In this document: positions 1 through 7,100 of the stretch, in pieces
How positions within the stretch are numbered: position 1 is the first letter of the stretch
Layout: every line of letters starts with the position of its first letter
DNA from: JAVBLQ01 sp031553435
GTDB taxonomy: Bacteria > Bacteroidota > Bacteroidia > Bacteroidales > Azobacteroidaceae
Assembly: GCA_031553435.1 (NCBI GenBank)
Contig: JAVBLQ010000113.1
Location: 1-30,404, forward strand
Length of the DNA: 30,404 bases
Direction: 5' to 3'
Notes under the pieces: generated by a model
Database searches by the model: none
The model's input: the letters and a program-made list of their open reading frames with translations, nothing else
Told to the model about the DNA's origin: nothing
Position numbers and translations under genes: made by a program

Positions 1-1662
1 ACTATTGGCGGCGATGCGGCACCACGCAAAGGAGCTCTGTTGGATTTGGAATCGACTTATAAGGGCGGTCTGTTATTGCCCAAAGTAAGCATCACCGATT
101 TGTCTAAAATCCCGGCAGGTTTTACCGATTCCTCGGTTCAAAGCCAGGATACAAATGCTGAACTGAAAGGTTTGGTTGTTTACAATACCAATACCACTAC
201 GGGCGAAGGTATTTATGTATGGGATGGTGAAGACTGGAAAAGTGTGGGTTCGGGATTGTCGGTAGATCTTTCCGGAGCACCCGGGATATGGGTTACAGCC
301 ACTTCTCCAGTTGGAGGTTCGGGAACTGCAGCCGATCCCTATACCAATGTCTGTCCTGCTGCAAGTGTAGAGCTGACAGCCAATGTAGGTTATACTTTCG
401 GGGCCATCACAGGCGGGACTGTTTCGGGTGATGTGGCTACTTTCACGACTTCCGGAAATGTAATCGTGACCAAAGGTAGTCAATCAGGTATGGTCTATGT
501 GGCGATCGGTTCCTGCGGAACAGTTCCGCCGCAGCCGACTTCCATCAATGGTCTTTCGCAGGTAGTCAAAGGTAGCACAGGTTTGACTTATTGCGTGGAA
601 GCCGTAGCTGGCGCTACCGAATATGTCTGGACAGTACCTGCAGGCTGGACGATTACTTCTGCTGCAAACAACAGTTGCATTACGGTCAATGCCCCCAACA
701 CCACCGGTTCGAGCAATATTACGGTGGCTGCCAAAAATGCAGCCGGAACCAGCACATCCCGCACTTTCCCGGTAACTGTGGTCGATCCGGGAAATATGAT
801 TCTTGCAGCTGGCACCTATTACCTGACAGGTTTGACCTGCTACGACGTTTACCGCACGTTCGACGCCAGTCGCGGACTCGGCAACGCCCGTTCCGATGCA
901 TTTGCTTTAACCAGGACATTCAATTATACCTTTAGCAATACTGACAGCTACAGTAACCTGACTTTTGCTGCTAATGGTGGTTCTAATATCATCAAGTCAT
1001 TGACATGGTCGGGTAGTACTGCTACGATCACCTTTACCGATAATGTAAACAGCCAGCTTACTGGCAGTACGCAAACCGGGACAGAGATTACGCTGTATGC
1101 TATGTTCACTAATAACCTGAGCCAAAATGTACAGGCCAGTATCAAGCTGACAGTGAAAGACTGGCAGTGTTGCGGTGCCAACGGTACAGCCGGCACTTTG
1201 ACCGTGGGTTCCAATTCCTACCTGACGCATCAGTATGCCACTGGTCCAAGCGGCGAAATTCAATGTTGGATGGTAAGTAATTCAAAAGAAGGGACTCCGA
1301 GTACAACAACTTATGGTTCAACCACTATCACGGCTAATCCATCAGCTAACGGGTATTATTACACAAACACTCAAGCCACTACAGCTTGCCCAACTGGATG
1401 GCATTTGCCTAACCAGACAGAGTGGTCCAATTTAATGACATACGTCAATAACAACCAGACATCGACTCAAGTCAAATGGTGGATAAAAGATGCTGCTTCC
1501 GCTTTTGCTGGCTATTGCAGCGGCGGTTGGTACAATTGGAGCAACGCTGGCTACTGGTGGAGTTCTACTCCTTTCAACCAGTATTTCTACGCCAGCACTG
1601 GTGGTATAGCTGGTCCGTCTACGAATTCATTTTGGTTCTCGGTACGTTGTGTTCAGAATTAA
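1..1662 (+). CDS. FISUMP-domain secreted surface protein (5' truncated)
   Basis: The frame is open from base 1, so the N-terminus and any signal peptide lie outside the window; the TTG at 40 is not a believable start. The visible ~553 residues begin with a stretch typical of Bacteroidota exported proteins (DLESTYKGGLLLPKV, then GLVVYNTN and YVWDGEDWKSVG). A PKD-like module follows at about bases 523-783 (YVWTVPAGWTIT), then a second beta-rich segment. The C-terminus matches the Fibrobacter succinogenes major paralogous (FISUMP) domain: CPTGWHLPNQTEW, GYWWSST and the terminal FSVRCVQN. Such proteins are probably cell-surface or secreted; their ligand is unknown. No type IX C-terminal sorting domain is visible. 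Base composition is clearly richer in G+C than the rest of the window. Sure of the domain, unsure of the function. Confidence 0.85.
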   Translation, partial: TIGGDAAPRKGALLDLESTYKGGLLLPKVSITDLSKIPAGFTDSSVQSQDTNAELKGLVVYNTNTTTGEGIYVWDGEDWKSVGSGLSVDLSGAPGIWVTATSPVGGSGTAADPYTNVCPAASVELTANVGYTFGAITGGTVSGDVATFTTSGNVIVTKGSQSGMVYVAIGSCGTVPPQPTSINGLSQVVKGSTGLTYCVEAVAGATEYVWTVPAGWTITSAANNSCITVNAPNTTGSSNITVAAKNAAGTSTSRTFPVTVVDPGNMILAAGTYYLTGLTCYDVYRTFDASRGLGNARSDAFALTRTFNYTFSNTDSYSNLTFAANGGSNIIKSLTWSGSTATITFTDNVNSQLTGSTQTGTEITLYAMFTNNLSQNVQASIKLTVKDWQCCGANGTAGTLTVGSNSYLTHQYATGPSGEIQCWMVSNSKEGTPSTTTYGSTTITANPSANGYYYTNTQATTACPTGWHLPNQTEWSNLMTYVNNNQTSTQVKWWIKDAASAFAGYCSGGWYNWSNAGYWWSSTPFNQYFYASTGGIAGPSTNSFWFSVRCVQN

Positions 1663-1724
1663 TAACTCTTTAACCTTCGCTCAGCACAGCAGGGTTGTTA
1701 AGTTCCCAAGGTCATTTTTATTTC

Positions 1725-1869
1725 ATTGCCGTCAGTTTTAACTGACGGATGATAAATTGTAAAAAATAGAGGGCTTTAGGCTTTAGCCAAATTAATGTCC
1801 ATCTTGGGCTAAAGCCCATAAATATACAATGCTCTCTATTCTATCCGTTGGCTAAAGCCAAACGGCAAT
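1725..1869. mobile_element. MITE-like palindromic element
   Basis: The element is bounded by the 8-bp inverted repeat ATTGCCGT (1725-1732) and ACGGCAAT (1862-1869). Directly inside each end sits a small palindrome: CCGTCAGTT-TT-AACTGACGG at 1729-1748 on the left, and CCGTTGGCTAAAGCCAAACGG near 1846-1866 on the right. Two further GGCTTTAGCC / GGGCTAAAGCCC palindromes lie in the middle. There is no coding capacity. GGCTAAAGCC-type palindromes are, from memory, common in Bacteroidota intergenic DNA; mobilisation in trans by a transposase is inference. Confidence 0.6.
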
Positions 1870-1968
1870 AAAAAAAGAACTTAACATATAATCTTTCCGT
1901 CACTCATTGGTTTGGGTGGCGGGAACTTCTTTTATCCCGCTTTGAGTCTGTCTTAAAAGTCCATAGGG

Positions 1969-2341
1969 TTGCTTACGCACGATGAGGCACCAGGATCGCT
2001 TCGCGATCTAACCTACAAACTTTATGAATATTATAGCCTTTAAAATCCGTTTAATCCGCGTCATCTGTGTTCTGTTTCTCTTTTTTGAGATATCTCGTTA
2101 TTCAACGGCCCTTCATCCCGTTATTCAACAGCCCTTCATCCCGTTATTCAACGACCCTTCATCCCGTTATTCAACGACCCTTCATCCCGTTATTCAACGA
2201 CCCTTCATCCCGTTATTCAACGACCTTGATAATTTGCATCACTCCATCATTGATTGCATACCCGCTGGCAACGATTCGCTCGCCTGCGGTTATGAAAATC
2301 TGATCGCTTCGCGATCCTGGTGCATTATCAGGCGTAAGCAA
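1969..2341. repeat. Inverted-repeat element enclosing a tandem array
   Basis: Two 40-nt arms in inverse orientation, 1969-2008 and 2302-2341, share TTGCTTACGC and GCACCAGGATCGC and differ at about seven positions. Each arm ends on its inner side in the hairpin GATCGCTTCGCGATC (1994-2008 and 2302-2316). The interior has a stretch with ATCCGTTTAATCCGCGTC (about 2046-2063), which resembles a repeat seen in many Bacteroidota genomes (from memory), then the 23-bp tandem array, then another hairpin near 2266-2293 (CCGCTGGC with GCCTGCGG). No transposase gene is present; this may be a non-autonomous or REP-like composite element. Confidence 0.6.
2094..2225. repeat. 23-bp tandem repeat, 6 copies (last partial)
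   Basis: Units start at 2094, 2117, 2140, 2163, 2186 and 2209. Each begins CCCGTTATTCAACG and ends CCCTTCAT; the sixth stops after 17 bases. Copies three to six are identical where complete, while the first two carry one or two substitutions, suggesting recent expansion. The unit length is not a multiple of three and there are no spacers, so it is neither a coding repeat nor a CRISPR array. Copy number may vary between strains. Confidence 0.95.
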
Positions 2342-2366
2342 TTCGTGCACCGTGTACCGTGCACCC

Positions 2367-2387
2367 AAAATATTCAATTAGGTCACA
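2367..2387 (+). other. Copy of the GGTCACA leader-like motif
   Basis: AAAATATTCAATTAGGTCACA resembles the motifs upstream of sufC (6289) and prmA (21753). Here no gene on the plus strand follows, so if the motif is a leader element this copy is orphaned. Confidence 0.35.
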
Positions 2388-2461
2388 TTTTGAAAACTTA
2401 AACAGTCTCTAAATGTATTAACAGGAAGAGAGTTTTTTTCATGTATAGCTTTCTTTACGAT

Positions 2462-3316
2462 TTACCTGCAAAGTTCCAGAACCCTATCGGCTGCACTTTC
2501 CATCAACCACTTGGGGGTAGAAGTTGCCCCGCAAATTCCCACGGACTGAATGTCTTTCAACCATTCCGGTTGGATTTCATCAGGTGAAGAAATCAGGTAT
2601 GAATTAGGATTTGTTTCTTTACATACTTCAAAAAGGACTTTTCCATTCGAACTTTTTTGACCGGCGACAAAAAGGATCAAATCATGTTTGACTGCAAAAT
2701 TGCGGATATTAGGTATCCGGTTGGATACTTGCCGGCAAATGGTATCGAAATATTGAAAATTGACTCCGGGTTTGATTCTTGATTGGATATTTTTCACAAT
2801 TTCTTCAAATCCTTCCAATGATTTGGTGGTCTGAGAAAAAAGGCAGATGTCACGGTTGTAATCCAATAAATCCAGATCATTTGTATTTTCTATAACAATG
2901 GCTTTCCCTTGTGTTTGGCCAACCAAACCGTTTACTTCAGCATGTCCTGATTTTCCGTAAATAACTATTTGTGACTCTGAGTTGATAAATTGCTTGAATA
3001 TCTTTTTCTGAAGTTGCAGAACTACCGGACAGGTTGCATCAATGATCTGGATGTTATTTTTCCGGGCAATTTCGTATGTTTCAGGAGGTTCTCCGTGAGC
3101 TCTTAGTAAAACTTTTGCATTTTTTAATTTAGCAAACTGCTTGTGATCAATGGTTTCTAATCCCATCTTCATCAAGCGTTCTACTTCCTGGCTGTTATGG
3201 ACAATATCTCCCAGACAGTAGAGTTTTTCTTCTCCTGTCAGTTCTTGCTCTGCATTTTTAATAGCATTGACTACGCCGAAACAAAAACCGGAACCTTTAT
3301 CTATTTCAACAATCAT
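2462..3316 (-). CDS. ispH: 4-hydroxy-3-methylbut-2-enyl diphosphate reductase (IspH/LytB)
   Basis: This enzyme catalyses the last step of the MEP isoprenoid pathway, reducing HMBPP to IPP and DMAPP with a [4Fe-4S] cluster in the cytoplasm. The 284-residue length fits the family. The three cluster cysteines are visible: C12 in GFCFGV, C96 in DATCPVV and C194 in FDTICRQVSNR. RAHGEP and YGKSGHAEVNG carry the substrate-binding histidines. It is the third gene of the minus-strand series porQ > cmk > ispH and lies 51 bases after cmk, a gap filled by a palindromic repeat. Cluster supply would come from the suf genes a few kilobases away. Confidence 0.96.
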   Translation of the reverse strand: MIVEIDKGSGFCFGVVNAIKNAEQELTGEEKLYCLGDIVHNSQEVERLMKMGLETIDHKQFAKLKNAKVLLRAHGEPPETYEIARKNNIQIIDATCPVVLQLQKKIFKQFINSESQIVIYGKSGHAEVNGLVGQTQGKAIVIENTNDLDLLDYNRDICLFSQTTKSLEGFEEIVKNIQSRIKPGVNFQYFDTICRQVSNRIPNIRNFAVKHDLILFVAGQKSSNGKVLFEVCKETNPNSYLISSPDEIQPEWLKDIQSVGICGATSTPKWLMESAADRVLELCR

Positions 3317-3317
3317 G

Positions 3318-3391
3318 GAGTGAAGAATGAAGAACGAAGAATGAAGAATTGGTCGTGCAAAAATTCTTCACTCTTCACTCTTAGTTCTTAG
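3318..3391. repeat. Imperfect purine-rich palindrome in the cmk-ispH gap
   Basis: The left arm is a GTGAAGAATGAAGAA-type satellite (3318-3350) and the right arm is its imperfect complement (3361-3391). The innermost perfect stem is TGAAGAATT (3342-3350) with AATTCTTCA (3362-3370). The loop contains TCGTGCA, which on the other strand overlaps the shared GCTTACGCACGA loop motif. The right arm runs into the 3' end of cmk and encodes its last residues. It may attenuate or process the mRNA between cmk and ispH. Confidence 0.65.
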
Positions 3392-4063
3392 TTTAAATTT
3401 GTCGAGCAACCATTGTGTTTGTTCCTCGATATTCATATAGGAATTATCCAAAACAATGGCATCTTCTGCCTGTTTTAAAGGTCCTTCCTCACGAGTAGAG
3501 TCTATAAAATCTCTTTTCTTTACATTTTCCAGAATTTCTTCAAATGAAGCGTCTTCTCCTTTTTCCTGAAGTTCCAGTAAACGTCTTTTTGCACGGATTT
3601 CGGGAGATGCAGTGACAAATATTTTTAGTTCGGCGTCGGGAAAAACGACAGTCCCAATATCTCGTCCGTCCATCACAATACCTTTTTCAATCCCCATCTG
3701 TTGTTGTTGGATGACCATTGCTTTGCGTACGAAAGCTACTGTGGCAACAGGACTTACTTTGTCTGCAACTTCCATTCCCCGGATTTCTTTTTCAACATTT
3801 TTCCCGTTTAAATAAGTATCAGGTTTTTCTGTTTCCGGATTGAATTTGAAAAAAATATGGATTTCGTCGATTTTCTTCTTTAATGTGTCTGTATCCAGTT
3901 GGTCACCATTAAACAAGCCTTCCTGAATACAAAACAACGTAATGGCGCGGTACATGGCTCCACTGTCGATATAAATATATCCGATGCGTTTGGCCAAATC
4001 TTTTGCCATTGTACTTTTGCCGCAGGAAGAATGTCCGTCTATAGCGATAATTATTTTTTTCAT
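3368..4063 (-). CDS. cmk: Cytidylate kinase
   Basis: It phosphorylates CMP and dCMP with ATP in pyrimidine nucleotide metabolism. The P-loop GHSSCGKST is at residues 10-18, followed by YIYIDSGAMYRAIT and the family motif MDGRDIGTVVFP. The length of 231 aa is normal. The start codon overlaps the stop of the upstream porQ by four bases (ATGA, 4060-4063), so the two are probably translationally coupled. The last residues (KLRTKSEE) are encoded by one arm of a palindromic satellite, so the C-terminal tail is probably variable between relatives. Confidence 0.95.
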   Translation of the reverse strand: MKKIIIAIDGHSSCGKSTMAKDLAKRIGYIYIDSGAMYRAITLFCIQEGLFNGDQLDTDTLKKKIDEIHIFFKFNPETEKPDTYLNGKNVEKEIRGMEVADKVSPVATVAFVRKAMVIQQQQMGIEKGIVMDGRDIGTVVFPDAELKIFVTASPEIRAKRRLLELQEKGEDASFEEILENVKKRDFIDSTREEGPLKQAEDAIVLDNSYMNIEEQTQWLLDKFKLRTKSEE

Positions 4064-5052
4064 AGATTCATTTCTGCTAAATTAATTCCGACATTGATAT
4101 GAAAAGCTGTTGCCGAAGGATGATATTGAGATACGGATGCTCCGAAATTGAATGCTTTTACCCGTATTCCTGCTCCAAATGAAAAACCTCCCATTTTATT
4201 CCCTTGTTCTATTTTCATATCGGATGCCATTTTAGGATTATATCCCAATCCTACCCAAAAACTTTCCGTGGGCATAAATTCAACTCCAAACAATAAGTGT
4301 TTGAACAGTGTAGAAACAAAAGAATCGTCATTTATTTCTCCTTCTATTACAGGATTAAATTTCCAGGTGTATAATTGTTGTGCTGTGATAGAAAAACGGA
4401 TCGGAGCGTGGGATAATCTTTTGGTTATTCCTAATTGGATATCCCAAGGCAAGGGTTGACTTTCTTCATAATAAGGGTCAACCTGAGCTCCCAGATTTTT
4501 TCCTACCAATCCGGCTGAAAAATCATGTTCACTGTCATAATAACTTAATCCGACATCAACAGCCAGGCCAATAGATGAGTATTGGTCGAGCGAAGAATAA
4601 ATAAATTTGGCTGTGACACCTCCTCTTAATTTTTCTGTTAAATCTCTGGAAAAAAAACCGTTGATACACATGTCTTTAGCCGAAAAATCCCCTAAAATGA
4701 TATTGTCAACAGTAGTTTCTTTCATATTGCCGTATCCAACGTAATTTACCCCGACACCCCAGGCGCTTCGTGTTCCCAATGCTTTGGCAAAAGCGACACT
4801 TCCCGAACCAATGTCGGCGATATAGGATGTATAACCAAGACTAACAGACTTATCCATTTCTTGTCCAAGGAAAGCAGGGTTATTGAAGACCAATGATAAA
4901 TCATTTTCAACCACAGAAACATTGTTTCCTCCCAAAGCGTCTGCCCTTACGGAAACCGGCAGATCGAGAAAGTTAAACACAGCATCTCTGTCTTGCGCCT
5001 GAATAGCAGTAACATAAAAAAATAAGAGTATGATGAGGAATTTATTTTTCAT
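4060..5052 (-). CDS. porQ: Type IX secretion system protein PorQ
   Basis: This is a predicted outer-membrane beta-barrel of 330 aa with an N-terminal signal peptide (about residues 1-19, before QDRDAVFNFLD). The family opening FLDLPVSVRADALGGNN, followed by a NNPAFL motif, is characteristic of PorQ/PorV-like FadL-fold proteins. PorQ works in the type IX secretion machinery that exports and anchors surface proteins in Bacteroidota; Porphyromonas gingivalis also has porQ next to cmk and ispH, which supports the call. A minus-strand -7 box lies 33 bases upstream. The assignment rests on similarity plus gene order; other T9SS genes are not in the window. Confidence 0.88.
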   Translation of the reverse strand: MKNKFLIILLFFYVTAIQAQDRDAVFNFLDLPVSVRADALGGNNVSVVENDLSLVFNNPAFLGQEMDKSVSLGYTSYIADIGSGSVAFAKALGTRSAWGVGVNYVGYGNMKETTVDNIILGDFSAKDMCINGFFSRDLTEKLRGGVTAKFIYSSLDQYSSIGLAVDVGLSYYDSEHDFSAGLVGKNLGAQVDPYYEESQPLPWDIQLGITKRLSHAPIRFSITAQQLYTWKFNPVIEGEINDDSFVSTLFKHLLFGVEFMPTESFWVGLGYNPKMASDMKIEQGNKMGGFSFGAGIRVKAFNFGASVSQYHPSATAFHINVGINLAEMNL

Positions 5053-5085
5053 AATTTTAAAAACACCTTTTTTCTCAAATTATTG

Positions 5086-5093
5086 CAAAAGTA
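5086..5093 (-). promoter_or_regulatory. Bacteroidota -7 box for porQ-cmk-ispH
   Basis: On the minus strand the sequence reads TACTTTTG, a full match to TAnnTTTG, ending 33 bases before the porQ start codon. No clear -33 TTTG was seen at the usual spacing. Confidence 0.55.
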
Positions 5094-5149
5094 CACTAAC
5101 TTTTTTAGTTAAGCAGTATGAGGGTTGAAAAAGATATGGAATTAATGTA

Positions 5150-5157
5150 TAATTTTG
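5150..5157 (+). promoter_or_regulatory. Bacteroidota -7 box for dusB
   Basis: TAATTTTG matches TAnnTTTG. A TTG at 5125-5127 could be the -33 element, with a slightly long spacer of 22. Only 12 bases separate the box from the dusB ATG, so the transcript leader would be very short or nearly absent. Confidence 0.55.
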
Positions 5158-5169
5158 CAGGAATTTAAT

Positions 5170-6153
5170 ATGAAAATAGGAAACATAACATTCAAACAAT
5201 ATCCTGTATTCCTGGCTCCTATGGAAGATGTCACTGACATTTCCTTTCGCCTGATGTGTAAGCAATTCGGAGCTGATATGGTCTATTCCGAATTTGTTTC
5301 GAGCGATGCATTGATCCGTCATGTAAACAAGACGAAAGCAAAACTGGAAGTAGCTGAAGATGAGCGGCCTGTTGTTATTCAGATCTATGGAAAAGATGCC
5401 GATTCAATGGCTGAAGCTGCAAAAATCTGTGAAGTCGCCCAACCGGATATTCTGGACATTAATTTTGGCTGTCCGGTAAAAAAAGTAGCAGGAAAAGGTG
5501 CCGGTGCGGGTATGTTGCGAAATCCTGAACTGATGCTGGATATTACAAAAGCGGTGGTAAATGCAGTTAATATTCCTGTAACTGTCAAAACACGTTTGGG
5601 TTGGGATAATGATACAAAAATCATTGTCGATCTGGCTGAAAAATTACAGGATTGCGGTATTGCCGCTTTGGCCATTCATGGGCGTACACGTGCACAAATG
5701 TACACAGGCGAGGCTGATTGGACTTTGATTGGAGAAGTGAAAAATAATCCCCGGATGAAAATCCCGATTATAGGAAATGGCGATATAACTTCTGCCGAAA
5801 AATGTAAAACAGCTTTCGATAAATATGGTGTAGATGCTGTGATGGTAGGGCGGGGGAGCATAGGTTGTCCCTGGATCTTCGATGAAATCAAATATTATCT
5901 TCATACAGGAGAAATTTTGCCTAAAAAAGCTTTTGAGTGGTATTTGGATATCCTTAAAAAGCAAGTTTTACAAAGTATTGAACGTTTGGATGAGCGTCGC
6001 GGTATTTTGCATATCCGTCGACATTTGGCTGTAACTCCGCTATTCAAGGGAATTCCCGACTTCAAACCGACACGCGTTGCGATGCTTCGGGCTGAAACTG
6101 TTACTGATTTGTTTCATATAATGGATTCTGTGAAAGTGATAAATGAAAAGTGA
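5170..6153 (+). CDS. dusB: tRNA-dihydrouridine synthase (DusB type)
   Basis: This FMN- and NADPH-dependent enzyme reduces specific uridines in tRNA to dihydrouridine. The 327-residue product has the TIM-barrel opening FLAPMEDVTDISFR, the catalytic cysteine C101 in NFGCPVKKVAGKGAG, and the FMN/tRNA-side motifs HGRTRAQMYTGEADW and MVGRGSIGCPW. ATG at 5170 was chosen because the frame upstream runs through the -7 box. It is divergent from porQ. The last codons (INEK, stop TGA) fall in the left arm of the palindrome that follows. Confidence 0.94.
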   Translation: MKIGNITFKQYPVFLAPMEDVTDISFRLMCKQFGADMVYSEFVSSDALIRHVNKTKAKLEVAEDERPVVIQIYGKDADSMAEAAKICEVAQPDILDINFGCPVKKVAGKGAGAGMLRNPELMLDITKAVVNAVNIPVTVKTRLGWDNDTKIIVDLAEKLQDCGIAALAIHGRTRAQMYTGEADWTLIGEVKNNPRMKIPIIGNGDITSAEKCKTAFDKYGVDAVMVGRGSIGCPWIFDEIKYYLHTGEILPKKAFEWYLDILKKQVLQSIERLDERRGILHIRRHLAVTPLFKGIPDFKPTRVAMLRAETVTDLFHIMDSVKVINEK

Positions 6154-6212
6154 AAAATGGGCTTACGCACGACAGTAAACTTTTCACTTTTAGTTTTTAT
6201 CTTTTCACTTTT
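6131..6212. repeat. Palindromic satellite after dusB with the GCTTACGCACGA loop
   Basis: The left arm consists of TGAAAAGTGAAAA-type repeats, the right arm of TTTTCACTTTT-type repeats. The perfect core stem is AAAAGTGAAAA (6146-6156) with TTTTCACTTTT (6181-6191). The loop contains GGCTTACGCACGA (6160-6172). It overlaps the dusB stop codon and could act as a terminator or a 3'-end stabiliser before the suf promoter. Confidence 0.65.
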
Positions 6213-6217
6213 ATGGC

Positions 6218-6225
6218 TAATTTTG
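6218..6225 (+). promoter_or_regulatory. Bacteroidota -7 box for sufCDS
   Basis: TAATTTTG matches TAnnTTTG and lies 113 bases before the chosen sufC start, giving a leader of about 105 nt that contains the GGTCACA motif. No convincing -33 element was seen. Confidence 0.4.
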
Positions 6226-6288
6226 CCGGCAATTAAACTTTTTACTTGATTGCGTGGTTATAAACTAATATAGAAATCGATATGAACC

Positions 6289-6319
6289 AAAATATTCACA
6301 TCGGTCACATTCAGAAACA
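6289..6319 (+). promoter_or_regulatory. Conserved leader motif upstream of sufC
   Basis: The stretch contains AATATTCACATCGGTCACA and then GAAACA. It matches 23 of 28 aligned positions with the leader of prmA (21753). In both places it sits between a -7 box and the start codon, so it would be in the 5' untranslated RNA. Function unknown. Confidence 0.4.
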
Positions 6320-6338
6320 CATAAACACAAAATATATA

Positions 6339-7076
6339 ATGCTTAAAATAAAAAATCTGCATGCCGATATCAACGGTAAGGAAATATTGAAAGGAATAGA
6401 TCTTGAGGTAAATGCCGGCGAAATTCACGCTATCATGGGGCCTAATGGGTCCGGTAAAAGTACTCTTTCTGCTGTATTGGTAGGAAATCCTTCATTTGAA
6501 GTGACTAAAGGAGAAGTTTCCTTTGTGGATAAGGATTTATTAGAACTTTCACCCGAAGATCGATCCAAAGAAGGTATTTTCCTCAGTTTTCAGTATCCGG
6601 TTGAAATTCCAGGAGTTAGTATGGTTAATTTCATGCGTGCAGCGGTCAATGAACATCGCAAGTATAAAGGTTTGGAGCCCGTTACTGCTACTGATTTTTT
6701 GAAAATGATGAGGGAAAAAAGAGAACTCGTTGAAATGGACAGCAATCTGACAGGTCGTTCTGTCAACGAAGGTTTTTCCGGAGGAGAGAAAAAGCGAAAC
6801 GAAATATTTCAAATGGCTATGTTAGAGCCTAAACTGGCTATTCTTGATGAAACTGATTCAGGTTTGGATATCGATGCCTTGCGTGTTGTGGCCAATGGTG
6901 TAAATAAACTGAAATCACCTGATAACGCGACCATTCTGATTACTCACTATCAACGTTTGTTGGAATACATTAAACCCGATTTTGTACATGTATTGTACAA
7001 TGGAAAAATTGTTAAGTCCGGAGGACCGGAGTTGGCTTTGGAGTTAGAGGAAAAAGGTTATGACTGGCTGAAATAA
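6339..7076 (+). CDS. sufC: Fe-S cluster assembly ATPase SufC
   Basis: This cytoplasmic ABC-type ATPase drives the SufBCD scaffold during Fe-S cluster assembly. The 245-residue product has Walker A GPNGSGKST (residues 34-42), the signature FSGGEKKRNEI and the Suf-specific Walker B LAILDETDSGLDIDAL. ATG 6339 was preferred to the upstream ATG at 6282, because homologues start MLxIKNLHA and the extra 19 residues are read from the leader motif. It begins the order sufC-sufD-sufS; sufB, which usually precedes sufC in this phylum, is not in the window. Confidence 0.95.
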   Translation: MLKIKNLHADINGKEILKGIDLEVNAGEIHAIMGPNGSGKSTLSAVLVGNPSFEVTKGEVSFVDKDLLELSPEDRSKEGIFLSFQYPVEIPGVSMVNFMRAAVNEHRKYKGLEPVTATDFLKMMREKRELVEMDSNLTGRSVNEGFSGGEKKRNEIFQMAMLEPKLAILDETDSGLDIDALRVVANGVNKLKSPDNATILITHYQRLLEYIKPDFVHVLYNGKIVKSGGPELALELEEKGYDWLK

Positions 7077-7100
7077 TGATATTCAGGTGCACCTAAAGAA

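Larger units (their letters stand above)
1663..2461. other. Gene-free, repeat-rich intergenic region
   Basis: About 800 bases between the FISUMP gene and the 3' end of ispH hold no credible gene. They contain a MITE-like palindromic element (1725-1869), a short hairpin (GCGGGA 1919-1924 with TCCCGC 1935-1940), a 373-bp inverted-repeat element (1969-2341), and a copy of the AATATTCA..GGTCACA motif (2367-2387). Open frames here come from the 23-bp tandem array and read similar peptides in different frames, as expected of non-coding repeats. Confidence 0.8.

Noticed and set aside
73..483. Minus-strand and other alternative frames inside the FISUMP gene
   Set aside because: They lie wholly within a well-supported coding frame and show no recognisable domain.
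2094..2225. Possible CRISPR array
   Set aside because: The 23-bp units abut directly without spacers, and no cas genes are present.
2024..2401. Open frames with a repeated RYSTTLHPVIQRPFIPLF-type peptide
   Set aside because: They arise from the 23-bp tandem array, read similar peptides in different frames, and cross hairpins and the inverted-repeat arm; there is no start site or homology.
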